A stretch of 64,000 nt of DNA from Colias croceus (Eukaryota; Arthropoda; Insecta; Lepidoptera; Pieridae): contig NC_059550.1 in assembly GCF_905220415.1 (NCBI RefSeq), positions 622,501 to 686,500 on the forward strand, given 5' to 3'. This document shows, one piece after another, positions 1 to 13,200 of this stretch (position 1 is its first letter; each line of letters opens with the position of its first letter). The position numbers were made by a program, and so were the translations under genes. A model generated the notes under the pieces. It saw only the letters and a list, made by a program, of their open reading frames with translations. It made no database searches and was not told the origin of the DNA.

Positions 1-312
1 ATATTTCAGTATTCTATTGATTGATACGCGCGAAATATCAGTCTGCAGTGCGAGTTTTTTCTGAGTGCGACATGGATTTCGGCGAAGTCGCTCTCTGATG
101 ATTTTGATATTCGCAGGCGTCCTCACAGAGCGTGGCCGGCCACTTCTTTGGCGATCTTGCAAAGAATTAGTCCCCTTGTATCGTTTGATAGTGTAATATA
201 CGAAGTTACGGCTCACACCAAAAATTTTCACCTCACGGAAAATCTCCATTGGTTTTTTCCCCGCCTTAAACAGCGAAATCACGGTCGCACGTAATTCTTT
301 AGTTCCCTCCAT
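1..312 (-). CDS. Mariner-type transposase, N-terminal fragment (open at left edge)
   Basis: An open frame of 104 codons runs from an ATG at 312-310 to the window edge without a stop. The protein begins MEGTKELRATVISLFKAGKK and continues into a first helix-turn-helix (about residues 5-45), a GRPRS hinge (58-62) and the start of a second helix-turn-helix containing RERLRRNPCRTQKKLALQ. This bipartite DNA-binding head with a GRPR-like linker is typical of Tc1/mariner transposases. It would bind the element's terminal inverted repeats; the DDE catalytic part lies outside the window. I could not identify the terminal repeat in the 312-1490 stretch. The element may be intact or a relic; the visible part carries no frameshift or stop. 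Confidence 0.85.
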   Translation of the reverse strand, partial: MEGTKELRATVISLFKAGKKPMEIFREVKIFGVSRNFVYYTIKRYKGTNSLQDRQRSGRPRSVRTPANIKIIRERLRRNPCRTQKKLALQTDISRVSINRILKY

Positions 313-1489
313 CACGAGAAAATTGAAAGAAATGAATTTGAAAATCAAAGGAATTAAAAGTAAACATTCTAAATTCAAAATTGGAAAAAGAAATAAATAT
401 CAGCCAGTGATATTTTATCTTATTTTTTAACTACAAAGTTCGTCTCTAAACTTATGAACACACGAGGTATAAACATACATGTAAATATATGTATGTATGT
501 ACGTAGTAGTAATAGTATGTAACCAACTCTTTTACACTCGATTTGAGCCACTTTAAACCGATAGATTTAATACAAATGTTGTAATCTTATTCGATCAATT
601 AATCAATTATGTCGATCGTTGACAATACATTTCATGAGAATAAGCGTGTTTTTACATCAATTATTTTTGTGTTCAATGTTATTGTTAAGTTAAGCCCAAA
701 GTTATTGTCTGTATAATAAAACAATTGTAAAATTGAATATTGAAAAAAATCCATTTGTAATCTTCTGAAGAAATGGAAAACATAAAAATATATTTTTTAT
801 CAAAAACCCAACTTTCACATACCAGCATAAAATCGGCCATTTTCGGGTATCGCAAGAAGAATATCCGTCCCGTCATACGATCACGTGCGCTCTCCTGCGA
901 GCGGGAACGGGATACGGTAAAAATGCGTACGCATAACGCACTGAACAGCAGGGTCGATGAGTTGCGTTCCTGTTAATGTAAATTATATGTAAAAATACAG
1001 AAAAGCACTACATAAAATACTACAAACATATGTACATGTCGGAGAATTTAAATAATATCTCTCCATAATTAATTATAATTAGGTAGATAGGTGAAATAAT
1101 ATTAAAATTATGACACAGTGCGCATATCTTGCGCGGTCGATGGTAGTACATCATCGAGCTACTAACTCAAGGAATATAAACCATAGTATGGCCCGTAACC
1201 CCATGCATTCCGTATCAATTCAATATCGACATTATGTTGTACACCATAGAGTACATTGTAATAGGAAGGTATAGCCACATAACAACTACACTGTTATAAT
1301 TCTCTCACATACATTATACATACTTCATAAAAATTCATATCATTTCATTTCATAATACATTGTAACATTAACATAAGCCAAATAAAACGCATTACTTCTT
1401 AAAACTTGTACTTATTATAGTCGATCAAACTATTGTATAATATATTATTACATATATTTTCTATAATATAAATATAATAGAAAAAAAGA
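313..1489. other. AT-rich intergenic or intronic stretch without recognisable gene
   Basis: This stretch holds the 5' flank of the mariner fragment and AT-rich sequence. Since THADA continues to the left of exon 19 (donor at 1735), it is probably THADA intron. The only long open frames (773-976 plus, 685-876 minus) show no codon bias, no family resemblance and no splice context. Confidence 0.5.
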
Positions 1490-1725
1490 GTATGTGTATC
1501 GATCACACGGGTCAGAATTGAAACTTCTTTGACAAGATTCAAAGGCATCTAAATCATCACTGTATTCTATAACGTGACGGTATTGCCATAACGCGACCTT
1601 GAAATTTACTTTAAGAACTTTTAATCGGACGAACCAATTTTTATGATAATTATTTAGTTTTTTCAAAGTTTCACTTCTGACACGTCTGCTCGATACACAC
1701 GCTCTTTTTAAAGTCAGTTGGTAAA
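1490..1725 (-). repeat. MITE-like repeat, AAGTGAAACTTCTTT family (copy 1)
   Basis: Read on the minus strand it begins AAAAAGAGCGTGTG, then CAGAAGTGAAAC, then a core with TGGCAATACCGTCACGT and a TTTGAATCTTGTCAAAGAAGTTTCA end. Similar modules occur at 12028-12192, 14629-14762, 15733-15865 and 49246-49325. It starts about 10 bases inside the intron after THADA exon 19. Ends are approximate. Confidence 0.65.
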
Positions 1726-1735
1726 AAGTACTCAC

Positions 1736-4700
1736 CATCCAAGTATCTCCATCGAAGCCATTAATAGCAAGCATCAGTCCATCCGCTATGAACGGAGCCA
1801 CCACATCATCCAACGTCGCATCTCGGTACAAAGCACGCAATATATTCGCACAGTGCGCACGAGTTTCATTATCTTGAATCCCACTTTCAATCCCACTACC
1901 AATTTCACTCCTTACACTTTCATTATCTTGAATCCCACTTTCCATTTCACTTGTCACATTTTCCCTCCCAATCCCACTTGTACACTGGTCTGTAATCCCA
2001 CTTTTCCCCCCACTCCCACTATTCTCCCCACTTGTGGCCAGTTGAAGCAGTTGTCGCATACACCGAGTCAATCCTTTGGGACTACCAGTCACTTTCAATT
2101 CGGTTATAACTAACGCCTGTGAAAGAAAACAAATAACTATTATTGACCATATTCAACACAGCAAAAAGCATAACTTGGAACATGAATAACTGCTCGTACA
2201 TTATATTTTAGTATTGTAGTATACTATAATATCAATTTCTCTATTGTTTACATAATAAATTATATTTAATTAAAAAAAATTAAAAAAAAAAATCGATTGA
2301 CAGATGTTTTTTTTTTTTTTTTTTTAACCTAAAATAATGAACCTAAGGTATCATTAGTGAAAATTACGATCTAGCCTTTTACTATAGGCTAATGAGTAAT
2401 ATAAATCTAACTTAATTTGCTAGGTATAGTATGTCTAAGAATGTGTCCATTAACACTTTTCTTAATGTCTCTATTTAAGGCGAAGACACTTTGTTCATGT
2501 GTTCTTTATGAATAGCACTCACTATATTGCACTGACACTTCACTAAACTAACTCAAAAGGTTTTGTCCTTTTCAGTCTTCTCACTATGTCCGTGTTGTCA
2601 AGGAGCTGGATAGCCTCGACGTTCACATGATGGTGAAGTCTGCGTTCGTGAGCTTCGGCGTTCTTTTTAATTATGTCCGTGACGAGATCTACTTTAAGGT
2701 CCCGATGTAGGTCGTCATTTCTAATGTACCAAGGAGCATTCACGATCTCTCTCAGTACTTTATTTTGGAATCGTTGTATGATAGTGATATTGCTTTGTTT
2801 GGTACAGCCCCAAAGCTGACTACCATAAGTCCACAAAGGCATAAGGACTTGTTTATACAAGAGTAACTTGTTTTGCTTTGAGAGTAAAGAATGCTTGCCA
2901 ATTAGCCAGTACATAGCTTTATAGCGAAGCTCTAGCTCCTCGCGTTTCTTTTTGACATGAGCCTTCCAGCGAAGCTTTGCGTCTAGAGTCATACCCAGAT
3001 ATTTAGCTGTATTTTGATAAGGTATTACATGATTATTTATGTATACCGGATGATAATTTGGCTTTTTGTTTGTGAAGTCTATGTGAATAGATTTAGACTC
3101 ATTGAGTTTTACTCTCCATTTTTTCGTCCAGTCAAAGATCGTATTAACAGCTGTCTGAACTTTTTCTACTGCTTCTTCTTGAGTGTCACCTGTAGCCATT
3201 ATAGCTGTGTCATCCGCAAATGTTGCAATGGTGTTGTTTTCTAACTCAGGAATATCGCAAGTGTACAACAAGTACAAAATAGGACCCAGGACACTTCCTT
3301 GCGGTACTCCAGCTTTTATAGGCTTAAGCTCTGAATATGCATCATCTTGCCTTACTCTAAACATACGTTGTGATAAGTAAGACTCTAAGATGTCAGCAAA
3401 CTGTTTTGGGAGCATATTTCTTAGTTTGTATATAAGCCCTTCGTGCCATACTTTATCAAATGCTTGCGCCACATCCAAAAATACCGTGGAGCAAACTTTT
3501 CTTTCTTCTAGAGCCTTTTCAATTATATTGGTTATCCTATGTACTTGGTCTATTGTAGAATGGCGTTCTCTGAATCCAAATTGGTACTCAGGAATTAAGT
3601 TTCTTTCCTCGATTATGGGTTTTAACCGTTTCAAGAATAGTTTTTCAAATAATTTTGACATGATCGGCAGCAGAGAGATCGGCCGGTATGAAGTAGTCTC
3701 ATGTGGCGGTTTACCAGGTTTTGGTATCATTATTACTTCGGCTATTTTCCACACATCAGGCACACACTTAAGCCTAAAGGTAGCATTAATGATTGTAGTT
3801 AGTTTGACAATAGCCTTCCGCGGAAGGTTTCTAAGGATTTCTCCAGTAATGAGATCATAGCCAGGTGTTTTCTTTCGGCTAAGTCGTTTAATTTCACTGG
3901 ATACTTCTCTTGGAGTGACTAGTCTTATTTCTAGCTCATCATTTACTGTTTTTTCTACTAAAGCGAAGTGTTCATTCTCTTCATTGGGTTTGAAAATTTG
4001 CTCCAGATGTTGTGCAAATCTTGCTGCTTTTTGCTCGTTGCTGATTGCCCACTTCCCATTCACATCTTTAATTGGTGGGATATGCGTCATTGGTTTTTTT
4101 GAACTTTTTGTGGTTTTCCAAAGGGAGTAATCTGTTGTACGATCACTAGTTAGATGACTAAGGAAGATATCCATTGATTCATCTTGAAACTTTTGAATTG
4201 TTCTTTTCAGTCTTTTAGTAAGATTATTAAGGACTGTTTTATCATGTGGAAATCTCGTATGATGCCATATCTGTCTTTGTTGTCTTTTTTTGGCTATAAG
4301 ATTTGTTATTTCTGGCGGATAATTATTGGATCTTTTGCTTTTTCTAACAGTAGGTGTATTATTCCAAGCGCTTTTCTGTATATCGACAATAAATTTTCTG
4401 ATTTCATGCTCCAGATCTTCTTGGCATTTTAAAGGAATTTGTAATTCTATCACAGATTCCAAGTCCTTTTTGAAGCTTTCCCAATTAGTATATTTATTTA
4501 CTAAAGTAGGATGGCTTTCCCTCATTATTATGCTCTCACTTATAGTTAGTATGATAGGCGAGTGGTCTGAGCTCATGTCATAACCTTCCTCAATGTGAAG
4601 AAAATTTTGTGATATATTTTTATAAATAAAAAAGTCAATTAAGTCTGGTTTTTTCTGTCGGTCGGTTGGCCAATAGGTTGGTTTCCCCGTCGATAAAGTT

Positions 4701-7700
4701 TTACACTGTGTATCTCTAATAGCACATAGTAACTCTCTTCCTTTGGTTGTGGTCAGTCTTGAACCCCAGTATACATTTTTAGCATTAAAATCACCTCCTA
4801 ATATAAATCTGTTTCCAAGAACGTGTAGAAGGCTTTTGTAATGATCTGCTTTCAAGGAATACCTTGGTGGACAGTATATGGATGAAATGGTTATAGGACA
4901 ATGCTTAGTTTTTACACTGACCGCCACTGCTTGTATTTCTTCTTTTTCGTATTTATTTACTTGATAATGGTAGATGTTCTCCTTTATAATGACAGCACTT
5001 CCTCCTCTTGATGTATTATGGGGATGTAGCGCGTGATAAACTTTGTAGCCTTTGATTTCTACGTGGGATTCTTTGTTGAAGTGTGTCTCTGAGATGAGAC
5101 ATACATCAATGTTTTCTATGTCTAGGACTGCTGTTAGTTCGTTCTGATGTTTTAGCAGTCCATTTGCATTCCATGCCATAATTTTTAATGTGTTCGACAT
5201 TTTTATTGTTTATATTTGGAAGCTCCTTTATTGCTTTCCTCAAGTTTTTTAAGCCTCTCATCAAACGAGGTTAAAAGCTTTAAGATGGTATTCATTTTTT
5301 CATCCATAAGTTGGTTTAGTGGCTTATTGTGTGACTGTGAGGATGTTTGTGGCTGCGCTCCTCGTGTCACGGATGCATACGAAAGTTCTTTTGTTGTTGT
5401 AAGTTTGCTGACTTTAGTTACTTTTTCTTTGTTTGGAATTTGAAGATTTGGCTGCGCATTCCTTTTTATGCTTTTGTTTTTAATAATTTGAAGTTCTTTA
5501 GCCACTGTGCATCCCCTATAGTTAGCCGGATGAGGCTCTCCACAGTGAACACATTTTGGCTTCATTGTAGTTGGTTTATTGCAATCCTTTGTTAAATGCT
5601 TGCCTGTACACTTAACACATCTGGGTTCTTTTGAACAGTATTTTTGTGTGTGGCCGTACGCTTGACACCTTTTGCATTGTGGTATCAGCTTAGATGTTTT
5701 CAGGGGCTGTATGTCCACCTTACAGCCTAATATAGAGTTAATTCCATATATTTTTTTTATGTCCTCATCCTTATCGAAAGAGAGCATAAACATGTTTAAG
5801 GGTTCCTTGTTCTTCCAGCTCAGTTTGTTGACCGCGTCCTGGATTTTGTATCCCTTAGATGTCAGGTCTTCAAGTATTCTAGCTGGCACATATGAGGAGT
5901 GCAGGTTTTTTGCCATTACCCTAATCGGCCTTTCTTGTTTATTTTCATAAGAATACCAAAGGCAGTTGTTCTGTAACAAATGCTTGGTAATAGCGCGATA
6001 TGAGTCACCGTCGTTAGAATTTATTTTAACTTTTTCTCCATTCATCATTTTCATGATGAACGAATCTTTCATTAGATTTTCCGAAAGAAGATCATAAAAC
6101 TGTTGATAGTTTTTTACGTTTTCGACAATTATGGGTGGTGGTGAAGGTTGTTTCTTAGGTTTCACATTTTCTTTGTTTGCAGTAGTTTCGTCTGCTTGAT
6201 GAGATGGTGGGGACAGTGATGTGTTCAATTTCCTTTTTTTTCTACTCTTCTGTCGTACCCATTCTGTTTCCTTTGCAAGCTCTTCTTCATCCGTCTCGTA
6301 CTGGACCTGCATTGGCTTCCCATTATTATCTTTTTTGTCTGGGTCTGTACTTTTTTGCCCCTGGATATAACTCAACTCTTGCTGAAGTTTTTCTATTTGA
6401 CCTTTGAGGTCATGTACTAAATTCTGGAGATGTTCTCGTTGTATTTTTTCTTCACTGTAGTGTTTATATAACAGGTGTTCTGTTTCAGTTTTTAGTTTGA
6501 TTGGAGATGTCGAAGCCATAATTAATTAAAAGTTATAGCTTCGCCTTAACACTTTGTTTACACAAATATGTGAGTTACTTTCGGTAACTGGGTCATCGCG
6601 GCGACCGCACGCGGCCAGACGTGACGATTTGTAGGTTGCTGCGTCAGCGCAATACCCGAGCACTAACTAGCGCCCAAACGTGAGCGACGCGACGCGACCT
6701 TTCTTAGCGGAAGTCGAAAGATCACATTGACAAAGACAGATTGACAGATGTGAGCATAAAAGAAAAGGTATTGGAAGAAGAAAAATAATTAATTGCTAAA
6801 ACAATTTGTCTCTTCTTTATTGTTCAGTTTTTTTTTGTCAGCCTGATTGACATGCGAATTATACATTAACTAGCGGTCCGCCCCAGCTTCGCCCGTGGTA
6901 CATATTTCGCAATAAAAGGTAGCCTATGTTCTTTCTCAGGGTCTAAAGATTGTCTGTGCCAAATTTCATCAAAATAGTTTATGATGATATGATTCATTAC
7001 AATCAAACAAACAAAGTTTTCCATTTTATAATATTAGTGTAGATAAATTGTGAACTGTACGAAACATGTTTGTCACACCGATGATATAGTTATATAGTCG
7101 ATATAGTTATATACTGCAAATCAGGGCAGTAGCTGTAGCCTATCTATAAAGTTTCGATGGGCCATGGAGGGTCTATTTGTATCGATTCGAAAATAACAAA
7201 TTTTTATTTATTTATTACATTTATATCAGGTAACAGACAATAAATAATTTATATTTTTAATTTTTAGTTAATTCGGTTCCCGGTCGAAGAATTTTCGAAA
7301 ATCTTTGAATGCAGTTTTTTTTTTTTTTTTATAAAGAATGTTTCCTTTCAGTAATATTTTCAATATTTAGTATTTCAAGTACTTTCCCTCCAGGGCCCAT
7401 CGAAAATTTCCACCCTGTATAATTTTTTATATACCTGTATCATGTAGGGCAGGCCGGCGCTCCGCCTTGTGGCGCAGAGCTTCTCGTTATGACCGGCTTG
7501 TATCGCCTGGAGCAGTTCTTCCAGCCAACGCTTGGGCAGCTCGTGCAGGTCGGGACTGCGGCAGCCCCATAGACTGGAATATTTATTTTGTTTTAGTATT
7601 AGAATTTTGTTAAATCCTAGGTTAAATTTTTTGGTTTGGAATTCCAGTAATATTTCCTTAGAAATTTAGAATAGTATTTGAAAAAAATTAAGTTTCCCAA

Positions 7701-10162
7701 AAAATTTCCGAACGAATCCATGAAAAACTTCTACTCAGTTTGTACTTCGACTTAGCGATCAACGACGTGAAGTGAGCGTCAAGCGCCGATATCTTGCACT
7801 TTACATTGCATCTCGATAACTTCACTCTTTATAGATATAGAAGTGTGACATTATATGTATATATAACTTACCGTGTCAAAAACTTAGTGAACCCAACGTA
7901 GGCCTGCTCAAACGCACCTCTATGTTTGATCTTGGTAACGATGTGAAGTGAGCTCCAATATCTCGCACCTAACTTCACGCTTCACTATAGAACTTTGACG
8001 TCATTGCTCTTTATTTAGCAACAAATAACTTACCGTGTTAAAAACTTAGTGAATCCCACATAGGCTTGCTCAAACGCGCCTCTATGTTTAGTTTCAGCGA
8101 GTAATGTCGTGAAGTGAGCTCCGATATCTCGCACCAACTTCACACTGAGCGTGCCAACTTCACACTCCTTCTCTATCGAGAGGTGGGATGTTATTGCGCC
8201 GAGGAGGAGGGATACCTGAACAAGCAAAAAAAGACGTGTTACTCGGGGACTGCCGCGGTTGCGCTATTGCATGCTATGCCTTCATAGTGGGGAGCGTGAT
8301 GTTTTTTCGTTACGGAATATCTCGATTCGGTCCCCGCGCTCAAGGCCCGCGATAGAATCTATGCAAAAGCTTAAAAGATTGTATTTATTTAATTATTCCT
8401 GATTCCTTACAGCTATTCTTACAATAATTACATAATAATAAATCAAATACGCCATTTAAAAGGAATTCAACTATTAACATTATAATTTTTGTTTTTATAT
8501 TACTTATTTCCATAAATTAAAGTCTCAATTATACTTTGTATTATCTCTCCGTACCTCTTCAACGGACTGCATTTAGTTTATGATTTTTAATAGAAATTGT
8601 CTCAATTTACTAAAAATTCAATCAATTTTTAATCACTTTTGGTTAGAAACAAAAATATCAAAATAATAAATTAACAATGCAACAGACTATTTCCATTTAA
8701 AAAATGAAAATATAATGAGATGGTACGAATAATACTTATATTTCTCACCTCCTTGACGGATCTCCAGGCACATAGCAACACCATTTGTGCTGTCACTGGG
8801 CGGCCATCTTGTAAACACGCGTTTCTAATAAAATAAAAATAAATCTATACATATAATAAATCTGTAGAAGGGTCAATTCTGTACACTGAAAATATTGAAA
8901 AAATAAATAGCAGGGGGTGACACTGGATCAATACCAAACCCAAATATGCGATTAAAAAAAATTTTGTCTGTCTGTCTGTATGTGAAGACATCACGTGAAA
9001 ACTAACGGTTCGATTTCGATGAAACTTGGTATAATTATACCTTATTATCCTGGGCGTAAAATAGGATACTTTTTATCCTGGAAAAATACGTAGAAAAAAA
9101 ATTAATATTAATTTTTCAGTTTTATCCATAGACGTTGTTCTGTAGAACCGCGAACACACGTTGCGTATTATTTATAGGCCTAACCGTATTTGGGTCCAAT
9201 GGATATTTATAAGATGTCATTGTCAGAGTTACTCAAAATGGAGAAATAAACCATCCACGCGAAGACCGACATCCGCGCGGACGGAGTCGCGGGCGAAAGC
9301 TAGTATATAGTAAAGCTACAATTTATTGAATAAAACAAAAAAAAACTGTGTATCAAGTTCATGTAAGGTAAGCCAAATTCACAAAAAATGCATCTTTTAA
9401 ACTATTTAACCGATTTTAATGAAACTTCACTTAAAACTTAGTAATTAGAAAATAGAAATAGGAGATGGTCAAAAGGTTTAAGGCATTTATAACCCTAACT
9501 ATTAAGTATTAAAAAACTATTCAATGTACAGTTTATGTATAGGTAACACGTCGATTAAAACTCATATAAAAATAAATACGTTAAAAAAGCCGTTTGGTAT
9601 TCATTTATTACATACTAGCTTTCCACCCGCGGCATCGCCCGCGCAGTCAAAGAAAAACCCGCATAGTTCCCGTTCCCGTGGGATTTCCGGGATAAAACTT
9701 ATCCTATGTCCTTTCTCGGGTATCAAAATATCTCTATACCAAATTTCATGCAAATCGGTTCAGTAGTTAAGGCGTGATTGAGTAACAGACAGACAGACAG
9801 AGTTACTTTCGCATTTATAATATTAAGTACTAGCTTCCGCCCGCGACTCCGTCCGCGCGGATGTCGGTCTTCGCGTGGATGGTTTATTTCTCCATTTTGA
9901 GTAGGTACCTCTGACAATAAAATCTTATAAATATCTATTGGACCCAATTCCCAAATACGGCTAGGCCTATAATAATACGCAACGTGTGTTCGCGGTTCTA
10001 CGAAACAACGTCTATGGATAAAACTGAAAAATTAAGATTAATTTTTTTCTACGTATTTTTCCAGGATAAAAAGTATCCTATTTTACGCCCAGGATAATAA
10101 GGTATAATTATACCAAGTTTCATCGAAATCGAACCGCTAGTTTTCACGTGATGCCTTCACAT

Positions 10163-10203
<41 letters not shown>

Positions 10204-13200
10204 AATTTTTTTAATCACATATTTGGGTTTGGTATCGATCCAGTAACACCCCCTGCTATTTATTTTTTCAATATTTTCAATGTACAGAATTGACCCTTCT
10301 ACAGATTTATTATATGTACTTATAGATGAATTATTTGATGTACTAAATAAGTTTGAAGTCGGTGCCCAAGCCTTTAATAATAATATTATTATTTTAATCA
10401 AAATCCTCCTTTTTTTGAAGTCGGTTAAAAATACTCACGCCATATTGTGGTCAGTGACCACATTGCCCATGTCCATAGGCAAGTGTCCCTCCGGCGACGA
10501 ATTGTTCACCACACACGAAACGGCGCTATTGACGGACAGACATACACTTATTATTTGCCGTATTAGTTGCGTCCAATCATTGTCAGGGGATATCGCTCTG
10601 AAATATTAAAATGTATTATTTATTTATTAAGCTATTGAATAGCTTCTATCGCGGGCATTGAGCGCGGGGACCGAATCGAGAAATTCCGTAACGAAAAAAC
10701 CTCACGCTCCCCACTCCGACGGGCGGAGGTGTGGCTTGAAGGCATAGCATGCAATAACTTTAGCCGTTGTTTTTTAACACATTATTGTGTTAAAGTACAT
10801 AAAGGTAACAAAAACACTATGAAAAGCACAAAGGGCGGCCTTATTACTGTTCAGAGATCTCTGCCAGGTAACTAGGGGGAGAAACGAAAAATAGCGAAAT
10901 ATTATGTTGAGCAAAACAAAATAAAAGTATTGTAATATTTTAAATCTAATTAATACTACATTGAGAAATATTTGATTTATAAATTCTTCACAAAAGGTCT
11001 ATGAGGGAAAAAGGATATATAGGTCTACCAGAATCTGATGGCATATTTATATTTAAGAAATATAAGATTTTCATGTGGCAACTTATTTGACAACTATCAA
11101 ATTGGTTGTCAAATTATTTGTCTTTTTTCCAGTTGATGAATAATTTTTAGGATTTTGTCTAAAAAATCTTCGAAAATGTCGAAAAAGCCGCTGCGATCAC
11201 AAGCAAGAGGTGTTGTTTAAAATGTGTATAGAAAAACATTCGATGAAGAAGGGTCAAACACATCACAATTTTCAATTTTGAAGATTTTATTGGTAAATTG
11301 GACTTACTCGTTTTGATACTTTAAATTAAAAAATATTTTATGTAGGTAATTATAATATTGTTTGTTGATTAGAATATAATTTTATGAAAACTTATTACAG
11401 GAGTTTCCAATACGGCTATTCGTCAAGTCCAAGCTGTCCAAGTCAATTTTATAATGTAAGTTTCGTAAGTATCTGATAATACTTACGAAAATAAACATAG
11501 TTAAAAATAGACGGTTGCCTGGAAGAAATGGCTTATGGCCATAAGGCCGCCCACTGTATGCCGATTGTATCTTTTATTTTGTGTCGTCTTCATTTTGTAT
11601 TTCCTATACAGTGAAGAATAAATAAATAGTTTGATTTTATTTTTATTTTATTTTATAAAAAATTATAAGCAGTTTTGATCTACATTATCATTATATCGAT
11701 ATTTTCAGATGGCATACTGGTAATGAATATACAAATATAGGTATGTGTAAATAATAATATGTATTACCTGTATAAAAGTAATATGTATAATTGTATATCA
11801 TACATGTAAGTATGTACCTACATAATATTAAGTGGATATATCATTATTAAGAACAGTATTGTCCACTTAGGTAATGTGACTAATGATATTGAGATCAAAA
11901 TAAAAATTAAGCAGTATCAAAATCGTTCAGTCCATTTTCCCCAGGGTTGCACACTCTAAATTTTGATTTCCCTAATTGCCATCAGATTCTGGTTTACCTA
12001 TATCTACTTTATTTTATTTTTTTGAAGTGAAGCTTCTTTAAGCGTTGAGAGTAAAATTACAAGTTCGCGTCATTGCAATACCGTCACGTCATGGAGTAAG
12101 CGACAATGTTGATAACTTTGAATTTTGCCAAAGAAGTTTCACTTCTGACACGTGTGCATACACACTATTTTTATAAACTTTTTTAACCATTTGGTATCTT
12201 CACTTAAAAAATAAAGTTAAAAAAAACAGTAATTACTCACCCAGCATCGATCCTATCAACAAGGTATCGTATACAATGCACCAGTCCATACATCGGCGCA
12301 TCTCGAGCCGCTCGAATCACACTTTTCGTACAAATCTCTAACTCAACTTCCAATTGAGAAACTAATTTTTTTATTAGAATGTACGATATCTTTTCCGGTT
12401 TGTCCTTTTGGCTGAAAATTGTATATATCTATCACTATGCTTTACTAAAATTATATATTATCTTATATTATATTATATAGTACAATCTTGTATATTTACG
12501 TCAAAAATCAACGTGGGCAATGTTGGCAAAAAGTGTAGACAACTTAGCCCATCCACAAAAACAGACAAATAATGTTGAGGAATAACGAAATTTGCTATAA
12601 AAATATATGCACACGATCTAAGAAAAACACATTATGCTAACAGAAAATACTAACGTTTCCATAGAAAATTTTTGCGAAAATTACATTTATTCCAAAAAAG
12701 TGGGCAATGTTGGCATATTTCACGGTACATTATTTTACACAATTATACGTCATAAAATACAAGTGAAGATGGAAAGAAAAATATAACTACATTTAACATT
12801 ATGACATTACAAATAATAATAACTAGCTGCGCTTCGCAGTTTCACCCGCATTGCTCCGCTTCTGTTGATGCTTCTTCCGCTTAGCGTGATTATAGCCTAT
12901 AGCCTTCCTCGATGAATGGGCTATCTAACACCGAAATAATTCAAATCGGACCAGTAGTTCCCGCGATTAGCGCGTTCAAACAAACTTTATAATAGGTATA
13001 GATTATGACCATACAAATAATAAAAAAATGTGTGCGTGTACTAGTGTACACACGTAAGAAGTGAAACTTCTTTATGACCTTATTGTTCAAAAAATAATTT
13101 ACTATATGCAACTTTACAGAAATACGTCGAATCACGCGTGGTGGGGATAAGAAAAAGATGGCGCGTAACGGAAAAATGTCACGCGTAACGAAAAAATGTT

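Larger units (their letters stand above)
2308..6738 (-). mobile_element. Full-length Jockey-clade non-LTR retrotransposon, apparently intact
   Basis: The 4.4-kb element lies in the last visible THADA intron, in the same orientation as the gene. It has a roughly 220-base 5' UTR, ORF1 (6519-5203), ORF2 (5200-2543), a 3' UTR and a poly(A) tail of about 18 bases at 2325-2308. A perfect 13-bp target-site duplication flanks it. ORF1 with three CCHC knuckles, an APE-type endonuclease and an RT without RNase H match the Jockey clade. Both frames are unbroken, which with the perfect duplication points to a recent insertion of a possibly competent copy. Confidence 0.92.

Noticed and set aside
773..976. 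67-codon plus-strand frame
   Set aside because: No codon bias, family resemblance or gene context.
1448..2098. Single open frame of 216 codons on the minus strand
   Set aside because: Only 1736-2116 is coding (THADA exon 19). The downstream part is a read-through into the intron and a MITE.
10144..10401. 85-codon minus-strand frame with a VCLSVCLSVC repeat
   Set aside because: It is a translation of a CAGA microsatellite within an interspersed repeat.
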